Part shown: positions 32,851 to 40,006 of the stretch, in pieces
Numbering within the stretch: position 1 is the stretch's first letter
Layout: each line of letters begins with the position of its first letter
Assembly (NCBI GenBank): GCA_036555745.1
Contig: DATBKV010000053.1
Span: 1-56,881, forward strand
Length of the DNA stretch: 56,881 nt
Direction: 5' to 3'
From: VAZQ01 sp036555745
GTDB taxonomy: Bacteria > Pseudomonadota > Alphaproteobacteria > Rhizobiales > Xanthobacteraceae
Made by a program: the position numbers and the translations under genes
The notes under the pieces: model-generated
The model's input: only the letters and a program-made list of their open reading frames with translations
Databases searched by the model: none
Told to the model about the DNA's origin: nothing

Positions 32851-33624
32851 TCAAAACTCCGCGACCGCGGCGATGAGCCGCTCGATGTCCTCCGGACGCG
32901 AGAGGCGATGGTCGCCATCTTTCACCAGCGTGAGCACGACGTCGTCCTGTGCGAAGCGCGAGGTCAGCTCGACCGCGTGCCGCCATGGCACATCGGGATC
33001 TTGAACACCCTGCAGGATGCGCACCGGACAGCCGGTCTCGATCAGGCCGTCGAGCAGAAGATGCGCACGCCCTTCTTCGATCAAGGCGCGGGTGATGAGA
33101 TAGGGCTCCTCAGAATATTGCGACGGACGCGCCCACACGCCGTCGTGCTCGATCGCGCGCTTGGCCTCCGGCGGGAAGCGCTTCCACATCAACTCCTCGG
33201 TGAAGTCGACGGCGGGGGCGATCAGCACCAGACCCGCCACGCTGGCGTGGCATTGCCTGCGTCGGGCCAACTCGCGCATCAGCAGCAGCGCCAGCCAGCC
33301 GCCCATGGACGAACCGATCACGACTTGCGGTCCGCGACAGAATGCATCGAATACCGCCAGGCTGTCCTCCAGCCATATCCCGATCGTGCCGTCGGTGAAC
33401 GCCCCGCCCGATTCGCCGTGGCCGGAATAGTCGAACCGTGTCATCGCCCGGCCATGCTCGCGCGCCCACAGATCGAGCGCTTGCGCTTTGGTGCCCTGCA
33501 TGTCGGATTTGAATCCACCCAGCCAGAACAGGCCGGGCGCGGCTCCCGCGCGCTGCCGTACCGCAAGGCGCCGGGCCGCGCCGCCGGTTCCAACGTCCAG
33601 GAATTTCGGGCAAAGATCGTTCAT
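32851..33624 (-). CDS. Alpha/beta hydrolase (ABHD10-like)
   Basis: 257 residues. The oxyanion loop is LGGFKSDMQGTKA, RFDYSGHGESGG is the typical second loop, and GSSMGG holds the nucleophile Ser106. VRILQGVQDPDVPW and DGDHRLSR supply the catalytic Asp and His. It is close to the ABHD10/palmitoyl-thioesterase group common in alphaproteobacteria. Physiological substrate unknown. It is divergent from the glycosyltransferase gene, and no strong ribosome site is seen. Confidence 0.85.
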   Translation of the reverse strand: MNDLCPKFLDVGTGGAARRLAVRQRAGAAPGLFWLGGFKSDMQGTKAQALDLWAREHGRAMTRFDYSGHGESGGAFTDGTIGIWLEDSLAVFDAFCRGPQVVIGSSMGGWLALLLMRELARRRQCHASVAGLVLIAPAVDFTEELMWKRFPPEAKRAIEHDGVWARPSQYSEEPYLITRALIEEGRAHLLLDGLIETGCPVRILQGVQDPDVPWRHAVELTSRFAQDDVVLTLVKDGDHRLSRPEDIERLIAAVAEF

Positions 33625-33739
33625 TGGCCATCGGGCTCTGGGGGCAGGCGGTCTCGGGACGCCGTCCGCCTATGGGCCGCATGCCGAGATCGAATGCAAG
33701 CGGACATGGACCGGTTGCGGCGGAGGACACGGGCTGAGC

Positions 33740-34948
33740 GTGAGCACAGGCAACGAGGACACGCAGGCTTCCCGGCGTACCCTGGAGGGCGCGACCGTCC
33801 TGCAGATCGTGCCGGCCTTGCGCGAGGAACCGGTGGCGCGCACGGCACTCATCGTGGCCTCGGCGCTGGTGCAATCGGGCGCGCGGGCGATCGTTGCCGG
33901 CGAGAACGGACCGCTAGCGGCGGAGCTCAAGGCGTTCGATGGCGAATGGGTTCCGCTTGCGAATGCCACCGCAGATCCGTTCAAACTCAGACGCAGCGCG
34001 CGCAGCCTCGCCAGCCTGATTGCGTCCGAGCGGGTCGATGTCGTGCATGCGCAAAGTATTGGCGCGGGGTGGATTGCCGGCATGGCGGCGGCACGAATCG
34101 CGGTCTGGATAGTGACCACGCTCCCCGACGTGCCGGCGGCTTCGGGGCTGCGCGCCTATCGGGCCGGTGCGCTGGCGCGCGGCGACCGCATGATCGCGCC
34201 CTCAAGCTATGCCGCCGCCCCGATCGCGGCCCGCCATGGGCTTGCGCCCGACCGGATCACGATCATTCCACGCAGCATCGACACCGCCGCTTTCGACCCC
34301 GCCGCCGTCAGCCCCGCGCGGGTCGAAACCTTGCGCAAGGCGTGGCGCGTGCCGCCGCAAGCGCGCATCCTGCTGGTGCCGGGACGGGTGGCGCCGTGGA
34401 ATGGCCAAAGCATCCTGCCGGCCGTGGCCCGGTCGCTGCTCGACGATCGCGTGCGCGGCTTTGTCTTCGTGCTCGCGGGCGAGCATCGCAGCCATCGCAA
34501 ATACGCACGCGCGGTCGCGCGAGAGGCGAAGAGCAAGGGGGTGGCGCCCCTGATTCGACTGACCGGCCATTGCCGCGACCTGCCGGCGGCGTTCGCGGCC
34601 GCGGATACCGTGATTGTCCCCTCGCTCGAACCGCCGGTCTATGGCCGCGTGGTGGCGCAAGCGCAGGCGATGGGCCGGCCGGTTGTCACCTCCGACGTCG
34701 GCCTCCTGCCGGAGCACGTGGTGACCCCTCCGGACATGCCCGAGGCGGTACGGACCGGTTGGGTCGCGAAGGCGGGCGATTCCAAAGCCTTCGCCGGCGC
34801 CATCACCGCTGCTTTCTCCCTCGACGATGTCGCTTATCGCACCATGGCCGCACGCGCCCGGCAATTTGCCCAATACATGTTTTCGCCGCAGAGCGTGGCG
34901 GCGGCGACGCTCGAGGTATACGGCTCGCTATTGGCGCGCGACCTCTGA
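33740..34948 (+). CDS. Glycosyltransferase, family 4 (GT-B fold)
   Basis: About 402 residues. N-terminal domain: VLQIVPALREEPVARTALIVASALVQSG, VVHAQSIGAGW. C-terminal nucleotide-sugar domain: ILLVPGRVAPWNGQSILPAVARSL, LTGHCRDLPAAFAAADTVIVPSLEPPVYGRVVAQAQAMGRPVVTSDVG, the EX7E-like region where the second Glu has become Gln or Val. This is a glycosyltransferase for LPS or other envelope glycans. The start is uncertain: a GTG at 33740 with GGAGGA 12 bases upstream. The frame is open back to 33488 over the divergent hydrolase gene. Confidence 0.83.
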   Translation: MSTGNEDTQASRRTLEGATVLQIVPALREEPVARTALIVASALVQSGARAIVAGENGPLAAELKAFDGEWVPLANATADPFKLRRSARSLASLIASERVDVVHAQSIGAGWIAGMAAARIAVWIVTTLPDVPAASGLRAYRAGALARGDRMIAPSSYAAAPIAARHGLAPDRITIIPRSIDTAAFDPAAVSPARVETLRKAWRVPPQARILLVPGRVAPWNGQSILPAVARSLLDDRVRGFVFVLAGEHRSHRKYARAVAREAKSKGVAPLIRLTGHCRDLPAAFAAADTVIVPSLEPPVYGRVVAQAQAMGRPVVTSDVGLLPEHVVTPPDMPEAVRTGWVAKAGDSKAFAGAITAAFSLDDVAYRTMAARARQFAQYMFSPQSVAAATLEVYGSLLARDL

Positions 34949-34963
34949 CGCGCGCGGAAGCAC

Positions 34964-34981
34964 GCCCCGGGCGGCCGGGGC
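34964..34981 (+). terminator. GC-rich stem-loop after the glycosyltransferase gene
   Basis: gccccgg (34964-34970) and ccggggc (34975-34981) form a 7-bp stem with a 4-nt loop, 16 bp past the stop. No T-run, so it is a weak intrinsic terminator at best. Confidence 0.4.
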
Positions 34982-35011
34982 GCGCGGGCACGAAATCGCA
35001 CCGATTTGCCG

Positions 35012-35040
35012 TTGACTTATGGCCGGTTTGTCCTGATCTT
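35012..35040 (+). promoter_or_regulatory. Possible promoter of infC
   Basis: TTGACT (35012-35017) is a good -35; the -10 (gatctt or tgatct, 16-17 bp on) is poor. It would give a leader of about 45 nt before the infC start. Confidence 0.3.
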
Positions 35041-35092
35041 TTGAGGGCCTGCCGCCGCAGGCACGTCGCAACAGCATGAGGAGAGCCGAGCC

Positions 35093-35632
35093 ATTCGTCG
35101 CCCAATGAGACCCGCGCAGCCCGCCCCCAAGGACGGCCCGCGCATCAACGAGGAGATCCGTGTTCGCGAAGTGCAATTGATCGATCAAACCGGCCACAAT
35201 CACGGGCGCGTCGAGATCCAACTCGCCCTGGAGAAGGCCCAAGAAGCCGGGCTTGATCTCGTCGAGATTGCCCCCAATTCGTCCCCGCCCGTCTGCAAGA
35301 TTCTTGATTACGGCAAATACAAATACCAGGCGCAGAAGAAGGCGGCGGAAGCCCGCAAGAAACAAAAGGTCGTCGAGGTCAAGGAGATCAAGCTCCGGCC
35401 CATGATCGACGACCACGACTATGACGTGAAGATGCGCTCGATGCAGCGCTTCTTCGAAGAAGGCGACAAGGTGAAGGTGACGCTGCGCTTTCGTGGGCGC
35501 GAGATGGCGCACCAGGAACTGGGCTATCAGCTGCTCAATCGGGTCAAGGACGACACGTCTAAAGTCGCCAAAGTCGAGCAGGAGCCGCGCTTCGAAGGCC
35601 GCCAAGTGGTGATGGTGCTGGCGCCCAGGTGA
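35093..35632 (+). CDS. infC: Translation initiation factor IF-3, AUU start
   Basis: 179 residues from an ATT at 35093 (IRRPMRPAQP). The site AGGAGA/GGAGA at 35079-35084 is eight bases from this ATT, while the ATG at 35105 is 20 bases away, too far. infC is well known to use AUU so that IF-3 can repress its own translation. N-terminal domain: NEEIRVREVQLIDQTGHNHGRVE; linker: YGKYKYQAQKKAAEARKKQK; C-terminal domain: KEIKLRPMIDDHDYDVKMRSMQRFFEEGDKVKVTLRFRGRE. It keeps 30S subunits free and checks the initiator tRNA. rpmI and rplT follow. Confidence 0.95.
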   Translation: MRRPMRPAQPAPKDGPRINEEIRVREVQLIDQTGHNHGRVEIQLALEKAQEAGLDLVEIAPNSSPPVCKILDYGKYKYQAQKKAAEARKKQKVVEVKEIKLRPMIDDHDYDVKMRSMQRFFEEGDKVKVTLRFRGREMAHQELGYQLLNRVKDDTSKVAKVEQEPRFEGRQVVMVLAPR

Positions 35633-35937
35633 CATAGGCGCCGCCACGCCTGACGGCGACGTTCTCATTGTACTGCGGCTCTCAGCCCCTCGTCGTTCCA
35701 CGGCCGCGACCTTGCTGCCGTGCCGTTGCCATTCGGCTCGCCGCTCTCCCGAGACACGTCTCCCCAAGCCGGCGCCCGGTTGTATTTGCCGCCCGCCTCT
35801 GCCATAACGCCGCCCTTCCGCCGCCCGGCCGAAAGGGCTGCCGTGGCGGCGGCGAAGTGCTCAATCAGCACGCTCCACCGAGCAAAATCCGGCCAGCCGG
35901 GCGTTTGACCGCGGCTGCTGCCGCAAAGGAGAGCCAA
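35633..35937 (+). other. 305-bp infC-rpmI spacer
   Basis: No gene is supported here. The frame joining rpmI is open throughout but is Pro/Arg-rich with no family features, so it is a GC-driven artefact. No clear terminator, repeat or known ribosomal-protein leader fold was recognised by eye, apart from a weak gccg/cggc hairpin near 35645. It ends with AAAGGAG, the rpmI ribosome site. Confidence 0.6.
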
Positions 35938-36138
35938 ATGCCCAAGCTCAAGACCAAATCCGGCGCCAAGAAGCGCTTCAAGGTGACCGGCGGCGGAAAG
36001 GTGCTCTATCAGCAGTCCGGCAAGCGGCACGGCATGATCAAGCGCACCAAGAAGCAGATCCGCCAGTTGCGCGGCACCGCGGTCCTGTTCAAGACCGATG
36101 GCGACAAGATCAAGAAATATTACTTGCCCAACGGTTGA
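35938..36138 (+). CDS. rpmI: 50S ribosomal protein L35
   Basis: 66 residues, full length. MPKLKTKSGAKKRFKVT and KRTKKQIRQLRGTAVL are the conserved parts of bL35. AAAGGAG lies eight bases before the ATG. It is followed by rplT after 62 nt, and infC lies upstream, the classic order. Confidence 0.97.
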   Translation: MPKLKTKSGAKKRFKVTGGGKVLYQQSGKRHGMIKRTKKQIRQLRGTAVLFKTDGDKIKKYYLPNG

Positions 36139-36200
36139 TCGGCTGCCGGACCGCGATCGTCCGCACATCCAATCGTTGCAGACTACCCAGGAGATCAGCC

Positions 36201-36560
36201 ATGGCACGCGTCAAGCGCGGCGTCACCGGGCACGCCAAGCACAAGAAAGTCTTCAAGGCCGCCAAGGGCTATTACGGCCGGCGCAAGAACACCATCCGCG
36301 TCGCCAAGCAGGCGGTGGAGAAGGCGAACCAGTACGCCTATCGTGACCGCAAGCGCAGGAAGCGCACCTTCCGCGCGCTCTGGATCCAACGTCTCAACGC
36401 GGCGGTCCGTCCCTTCGGCCTGACCTACAGCCGCTTCATCAACGGCCTCGACCGCGCCGGCCTGCTGGTCGATCGCAAGGTGCTTTCCGACCTAGCGATC
36501 AGCGAGCCTGTGGCGTTTGCGGCGATCGTCGAGAAAGCCAAAGCCGCGATCGCGGCCTGA
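36201..36560 (+). CDS. rplT: 50S ribosomal protein L20
   Basis: 119 residues, the usual size. MARVKRGVTGHAKHKKVFKAAKGYYGRRKNTIRVAKQAV and FRALWIQRLNAAVR are the signatures of bL20, which binds 23S rRNA early in 50S assembly. CAGGAG sits about 10 bases before the ATG. Upstream in-frame codons from 36135 are not coding. Confidence 0.97.
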   Translation: MARVKRGVTGHAKHKKVFKAAKGYYGRRKNTIRVAKQAVEKANQYAYRDRKRRKRTFRALWIQRLNAAVRPFGLTYSRFINGLDRAGLLVDRKVLSDLAISEPVAFAAIVEKAKAAIAA

Positions 36561-36630
36561 CGACGGAGAACGGAACTCAGGCGACCGGTGGCGGAGATGG
36601 TTGTCCGTCCTCCCTCGTCTGCCGTCCGCA

Positions 36631-37137
36631 ATGAGCATGATCGACTCCGCCTATGTCCGCCGGATGGCGCGCTACAACCGTTGGCAGAACGAGAACCTCT
36701 ATAGTGTCGCCGACGCGTTGTCCGATGCCGAGCGGCGACGTGACCGCGGCGCCTTCTTCGGCTCGATCCAGGCCACGCTCAACCATCTGCTCTGGGCCGA
36801 CCGCGTCTGGATGAGCCGCTTCGCCGGCACGCCCCGTCCGCCCGGAGGCATTCCCGATTCGGTGGCACTCTACGGGGATTGGAGCGAATTGCAGCGCGAG
36901 CGGGCGGCGTTCGACTCCGTCATGGTCGACTGGGCAGAGCGGATCGAGGACGATGCGCTGGCCGGCGACCTCACCTGGTACTCGGGGGCGATCAAGGCCG
37001 AGGTCAGCAAACCGAGATGGCTCCTGGTCACCCACATGTTCAATCACCAGACCCATCATCGCGGCCAGGTGCATTGCATGCTCACCCAAGCCGGTGGCAA
37101 GCCCGGCGATACCGACTTGTTCATCTTGTCGACGTGA
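36631..37137 (+). CDS. DinB-family putative metalloenzyme
   Basis: 168 residues forming a four-helix bundle. MARYNRWQNENLYSVADALSDAERRRDRGAFFGSIQATLNHLLWADRVWM holds the first metal His, and MFNHQTHHRGQVHCML the two others, the DinB/DfsB triad (usually Zn or Ni). LVTHMFNHQTHHRGQ is diagnostic. Family members are thiol- or bacillithiol-dependent transferases or of unknown role. It is not linked to DNA damage in most bacteria. It starts 70 bp after rplT and is followed by a Rieske oxygenase gene. Confidence 0.88.
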   Translation: MSMIDSAYVRRMARYNRWQNENLYSVADALSDAERRRDRGAFFGSIQATLNHLLWADRVWMSRFAGTPRPPGGIPDSVALYGDWSELQRERAAFDSVMVDWAERIEDDALAGDLTWYSGAIKAEVSKPRWLLVTHMFNHQTHHRGQVHCMLTQAGGKPGDTDLFILST

Positions 37138-37172
37138 CCGCCGGGCGGTCTCGACGCTCCGGGAACAAGGCG

Positions 37173-38225
37173 ATGCAGGACCTCAAAGCTGAACTTGTGC
37201 GCGGGCTGTGGTACGTCGCGCTGCCGGCAGCGGATTTGCGCCCGGGGCGGTTGGCGCACAAGACGTTGCTGGGCGAGCCGGTGCTGATCGGCCGCGCCCG
37301 CGGCGGGGACGTGTTCGCCTTGCGCGATATCTGCCCGCACCGCGGCATTCCACTGCATTACGGCCGCTTCGACGGCGAGACCATCGCCTGCTGCTACCAC
37401 GGCTGGCGCTTTGACCGATCCGGCACCTGCGTCGAGATTCCGTCGCTGCGCGAGGGCCAGGAGGTCGATCTCGCCAAGATCCGCTGCGGCGCCTATGCCT
37501 GCGTGGAGCGGCAGGGCCTAATTTGGATCTACTTTCCGGCCGCCGGCCAGGCTGCGAGCGAGCCACCGCCACCCCCGCACATGCCGGTGTTTTCCGACGC
37601 CGCGCGGCCGGCCGCCGCCATCATGCAGCGCTTTCCGTGCTCGACCGACCATGCCGCCTTCGGCCTCATGGATCCGACCCATGCAGGGTTCGTGCACACC
37701 TCGTGGTGGTTCAAGCATCAGGCCGCCAAGCTGCGCCCGAAGGAAAAGCAGTTCGAGCCGACCGCGCTCGGCTGGCGCATGGTGCGCCACCGGCTGCCGC
37801 CGCAGAATCTGGTCTACAAGCTGCTCGGGCGCGACGTGGAGACCGAGATTTCCTACCAGCTTCCCGGGCTGCGCATCGAGGAGGTGCACGGCGACCGCCA
37901 TAGCGTGGTCGGCCTTACCGCAATCACGCCGGTCACCGACGAGGCGACCGAGGTCCACCAGATCTTCTGGGCTTCCCCGGGCTGGGTGGCGCCGCTCGCG
38001 CCGCTGCTTCAACCGCTGATGCACACGTTTCTGGGCCAGGACCGGCAGGTCGTGGTGCGCCAGCGCGAGGGCCTTGTGCACCGGCCGCGGCTGATGCTCA
38101 TCAACGACGCCGACACCCAGGCGCGCTGGTGGATGCGCCTCAAAGAGGAATGGATCGCGGCGCAGGCGCAGGGACGCGCCTTCGTCAATCCGCTTGAGCC
38201 CAAGACCCTGCGCTGGCGCAGTTGA
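37173..38225 (+). CDS. Rieske non-heme iron oxygenase (aromatic-ring-hydroxylating alpha-subunit type)
   Basis: 350 residues. The N-terminal Rieske 2Fe-2S domain has CPHRGIPLHYG and CCYHGWRFD (ligands Cys-x-His and Cys-x2-His). The C-terminal domain has MDPTHAGFVH, the D/H-x4-H site for mononuclear iron. This resembles the monomeric-type oxygenases (vanillate demethylase, pheophorbide oxygenase, toluenesulfonate monooxygenase). It needs an electron-donor reductase, which is not next door. The ATG at 37173 has no strong ribosome site. It is 8 bp upstream of pheS on the same strand. Substrate unknown. Confidence 0.87.
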   Translation: MQDLKAELVRGLWYVALPAADLRPGRLAHKTLLGEPVLIGRARGGDVFALRDICPHRGIPLHYGRFDGETIACCYHGWRFDRSGTCVEIPSLREGQEVDLAKIRCGAYACVERQGLIWIYFPAAGQAASEPPPPPHMPVFSDAARPAAAIMQRFPCSTDHAAFGLMDPTHAGFVHTSWWFKHQAAKLRPKEKQFEPTALGWRMVRHRLPPQNLVYKLLGRDVETEISYQLPGLRIEEVHGDRHSVVGLTAITPVTDEATEVHQIFWASPGWVAPLAPLLQPLMHTFLGQDRQVVVRQREGLVHRPRLMLINDADTQARWWMRLKEEWIAAQAQGRAFVNPLEPKTLRWRS

Positions 38226-38233
38226 GGACCACG

Positions 38234-39316
38234 ATGAACGACCTTCGCCTGCTGGAGAACGAGCTCATCGCCGCGATCGCGGCGGCGGCGGACGAGGGCG
38301 CGCTCGAAGCCGTGCGCGTTGCCGCCTTGGGCCGGCACGGCTCGATCTCCGCGCTGCTGAAAACTCTCGGCACGCTGTCGCCGGAGGAGCGCAAGGAGCG
38401 CGGCTCCGCCATCAATGGCCTCAGAGACCGCATCACCGCCGCGATGGCGGCCCGCAAGGATGAGCTCAAAACGCTCGCGCTCGAGCAGCGGCTCAATACC
38501 GAGATCGTGGACGTGACGCTGCCGGTGCGCGAGCCCCCGACCGAGACCGGGCGCGTCCATCCTGTCAGCCAGGTCATGGATGAGCTCACCGCGATCTTCG
38601 CCGACATGGGCTTTGCCGTCGCGGAAGGTCCCGACATCGAGACCGATGATTACAATTTCACCAAGCTCAATTTCGCCGAGGGTCATCCGGCGCGTGACAT
38701 GCACGACACGTTCTACTTCAATCCCAAGCCGGACGGCTCGCGGCTGCTGCTGCGCACCCACACCTCGCCGGTGCAGATTCGCACCATGCTGGCGCAGAAG
38801 CCTCCGATTCGCGTGATCATTCCCGGCCGCACCTATCGCAGCGACAGCGACCAGACCCACACGCCGATGTTCCACCAGGTCGAGGGGCTCGTCATCGACA
38901 ACAGCTCCCACCTAGGCCACTTGAAATGGATCCTGCAGGAATCCTGCAAGGCGTTCTTCGAGGTCGACCAGGTGAAGATGCGCTTTCGTCCGTCATTCTT
39001 TCCATTCACCGAGCCCTCGCTCGAGGTCGACATCCAATGCCGCCGCGACAGGGGCGAGATCCGGTTCGGCGAGGGCGAGGACTGGATGGAGATCCTGGGC
39101 TGCGGCATGGTGCATCCCAACGTGCTGAAGAATTGCGGCCTCGATCCCGAGGTGTATCAGGGCTTCGCCTGGGGCATGGGGATCGACCGCCTCGCCATGC
39201 TCAAATACGGCATGCCGGATCTGCGCCCCTTCTTCGAAGCCGACGTTCGCTGGCTCACCCATTACGGCTTCCGCCCGCTGGACTTCCCGACCCTGGCCGG
39301 CGGATTGAGCGTGTGA
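38234..39316 (+). CDS. pheS: Phenylalanyl-tRNA synthetase alpha subunit
   Basis: 360 residues. The N-terminal coiled-coil arm (about 1-85) binds tRNA. The class II core has motif 1 near HPVSQVMDELTAIFADMGF, motif 2 FHQVEGLVID...FRPSFFPFTEPS, and motif 3 GFAWGMGIDRLAMLKYGM. It forms the alpha2-beta2 enzyme with PheT. The start is the ATG at 38234; an in-frame TTG lies at 38222. In most relatives pheT follows directly; here a small membrane-protein gene is inserted. Confidence 0.97.
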   Translation: MNDLRLLENELIAAIAAAADEGALEAVRVAALGRHGSISALLKTLGTLSPEERKERGSAINGLRDRITAAMAARKDELKTLALEQRLNTEIVDVTLPVREPPTETGRVHPVSQVMDELTAIFADMGFAVAEGPDIETDDYNFTKLNFAEGHPARDMHDTFYFNPKPDGSRLLLRTHTSPVQIRTMLAQKPPIRVIIPGRTYRSDSDQTHTPMFHQVEGLVIDNSSHLGHLKWILQESCKAFFEVDQVKMRFRPSFFPFTEPSLEVDIQCRRDRGEIRFGEGEDWMEILGCGMVHPNVLKNCGLDPEVYQGFAWGMGIDRLAMLKYGMPDLRPFFEADVRWLTHYGFRPLDFPTLAGGLSV

Positions 39317-39340
39317 TTGGCGCAGATAAAGGCCCCCGCG

Positions 39341-39817
39341 ATGATCCAGCTGCTGGATCGCTGGCTCTACGACGCCGTGACCCACGGCTGGCCGCGCCCA
39401 CGGATCGACAACTATATCGAAGTCCTACGAGTCGACGACCCCGAAAGCGCGCTGCCCAACGTCATCAGCCGCACATTTCAACTCATCGACACCAAGGCGA
39501 GCGGGCTCCTCACCCACACCTCCATGATGATCGCCGCCCTTGGCGTGGCCGGCCGCCTGGTCGCCGACAGCTACCTCGAATACGGCGTCATCGTCGCGGA
39601 GATCATGCTCTATCTGCTGGTCGCGGTTGCATGCCTGCGCTGCATGGCCATCTTCAACGAGCACGCCGTTGCTCACGATCCTTCGCTGGTGAGCAATGCC
39701 GTGCGGGACGAGCTGATCTTGCGTCGCGAGCTCTATATGATGTGCAACCGCGCGGCCATCTTTCTGACTGTGCTCATCTTCATCAGCCTGCCGATCCTGT
39801 ATTTCTATGTTCCGTAA
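39341..39817 (+). CDS. Hypothetical three-helix membrane protein between pheS and pheT
   Basis: 158 residues from the ATG at 39341; a TTG immediately after the pheS stop (39317) would add eight. Hydrophobic segments are at about 55-75, 81-104 and 138-156, with a cytoplasmic arm of about 50 residues. The arm ends in ISRTFQLIDTKASGLLTHTS, recalling the D-x-KA motif at the first helix of DUF5706/Pycsar-effector-like membrane proteins, and RRELYMMCNRAA precedes the last helix. I do not recognise the family with certainty. It is on the same strand as pheS and pheT and probably transcribed with them. The sequence looks composition-wise like its neighbours. Confidence 0.7.
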   Translation: MIQLLDRWLYDAVTHGWPRPRIDNYIEVLRVDDPESALPNVISRTFQLIDTKASGLLTHTSMMIAALGVAGRLVADSYLEYGVIVAEIMLYLLVAVACLRCMAIFNEHAVAHDPSLVSNAVRDELILRRELYMMCNRAAIFLTVLIFISLPILYFYVP

Positions 39818-40006
39818 TCCCGATCGACACGCAAGACGACAACCTCGAGATTGCCGAAGCGATGGCTGGCACATTCGTGACTGCGACGGGCGAGACGTCA
39901 TGAGCAACTGCCGAGGCGTCGCGGCAAGCACGGTGGCCGGCATCGCGCGAGCCCCCTGCTGCCGGTGGGAAAGGGGGCGCACCACTCGCGTCGAGACGCC
40001 GGCATG

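Noticed and set aside
35668..35937. Long open frame fused to rpmI
   Set aside because: L35 has a fixed short length and a good ribosome site at 35938; upstream part is Pro/Arg-rich noise.
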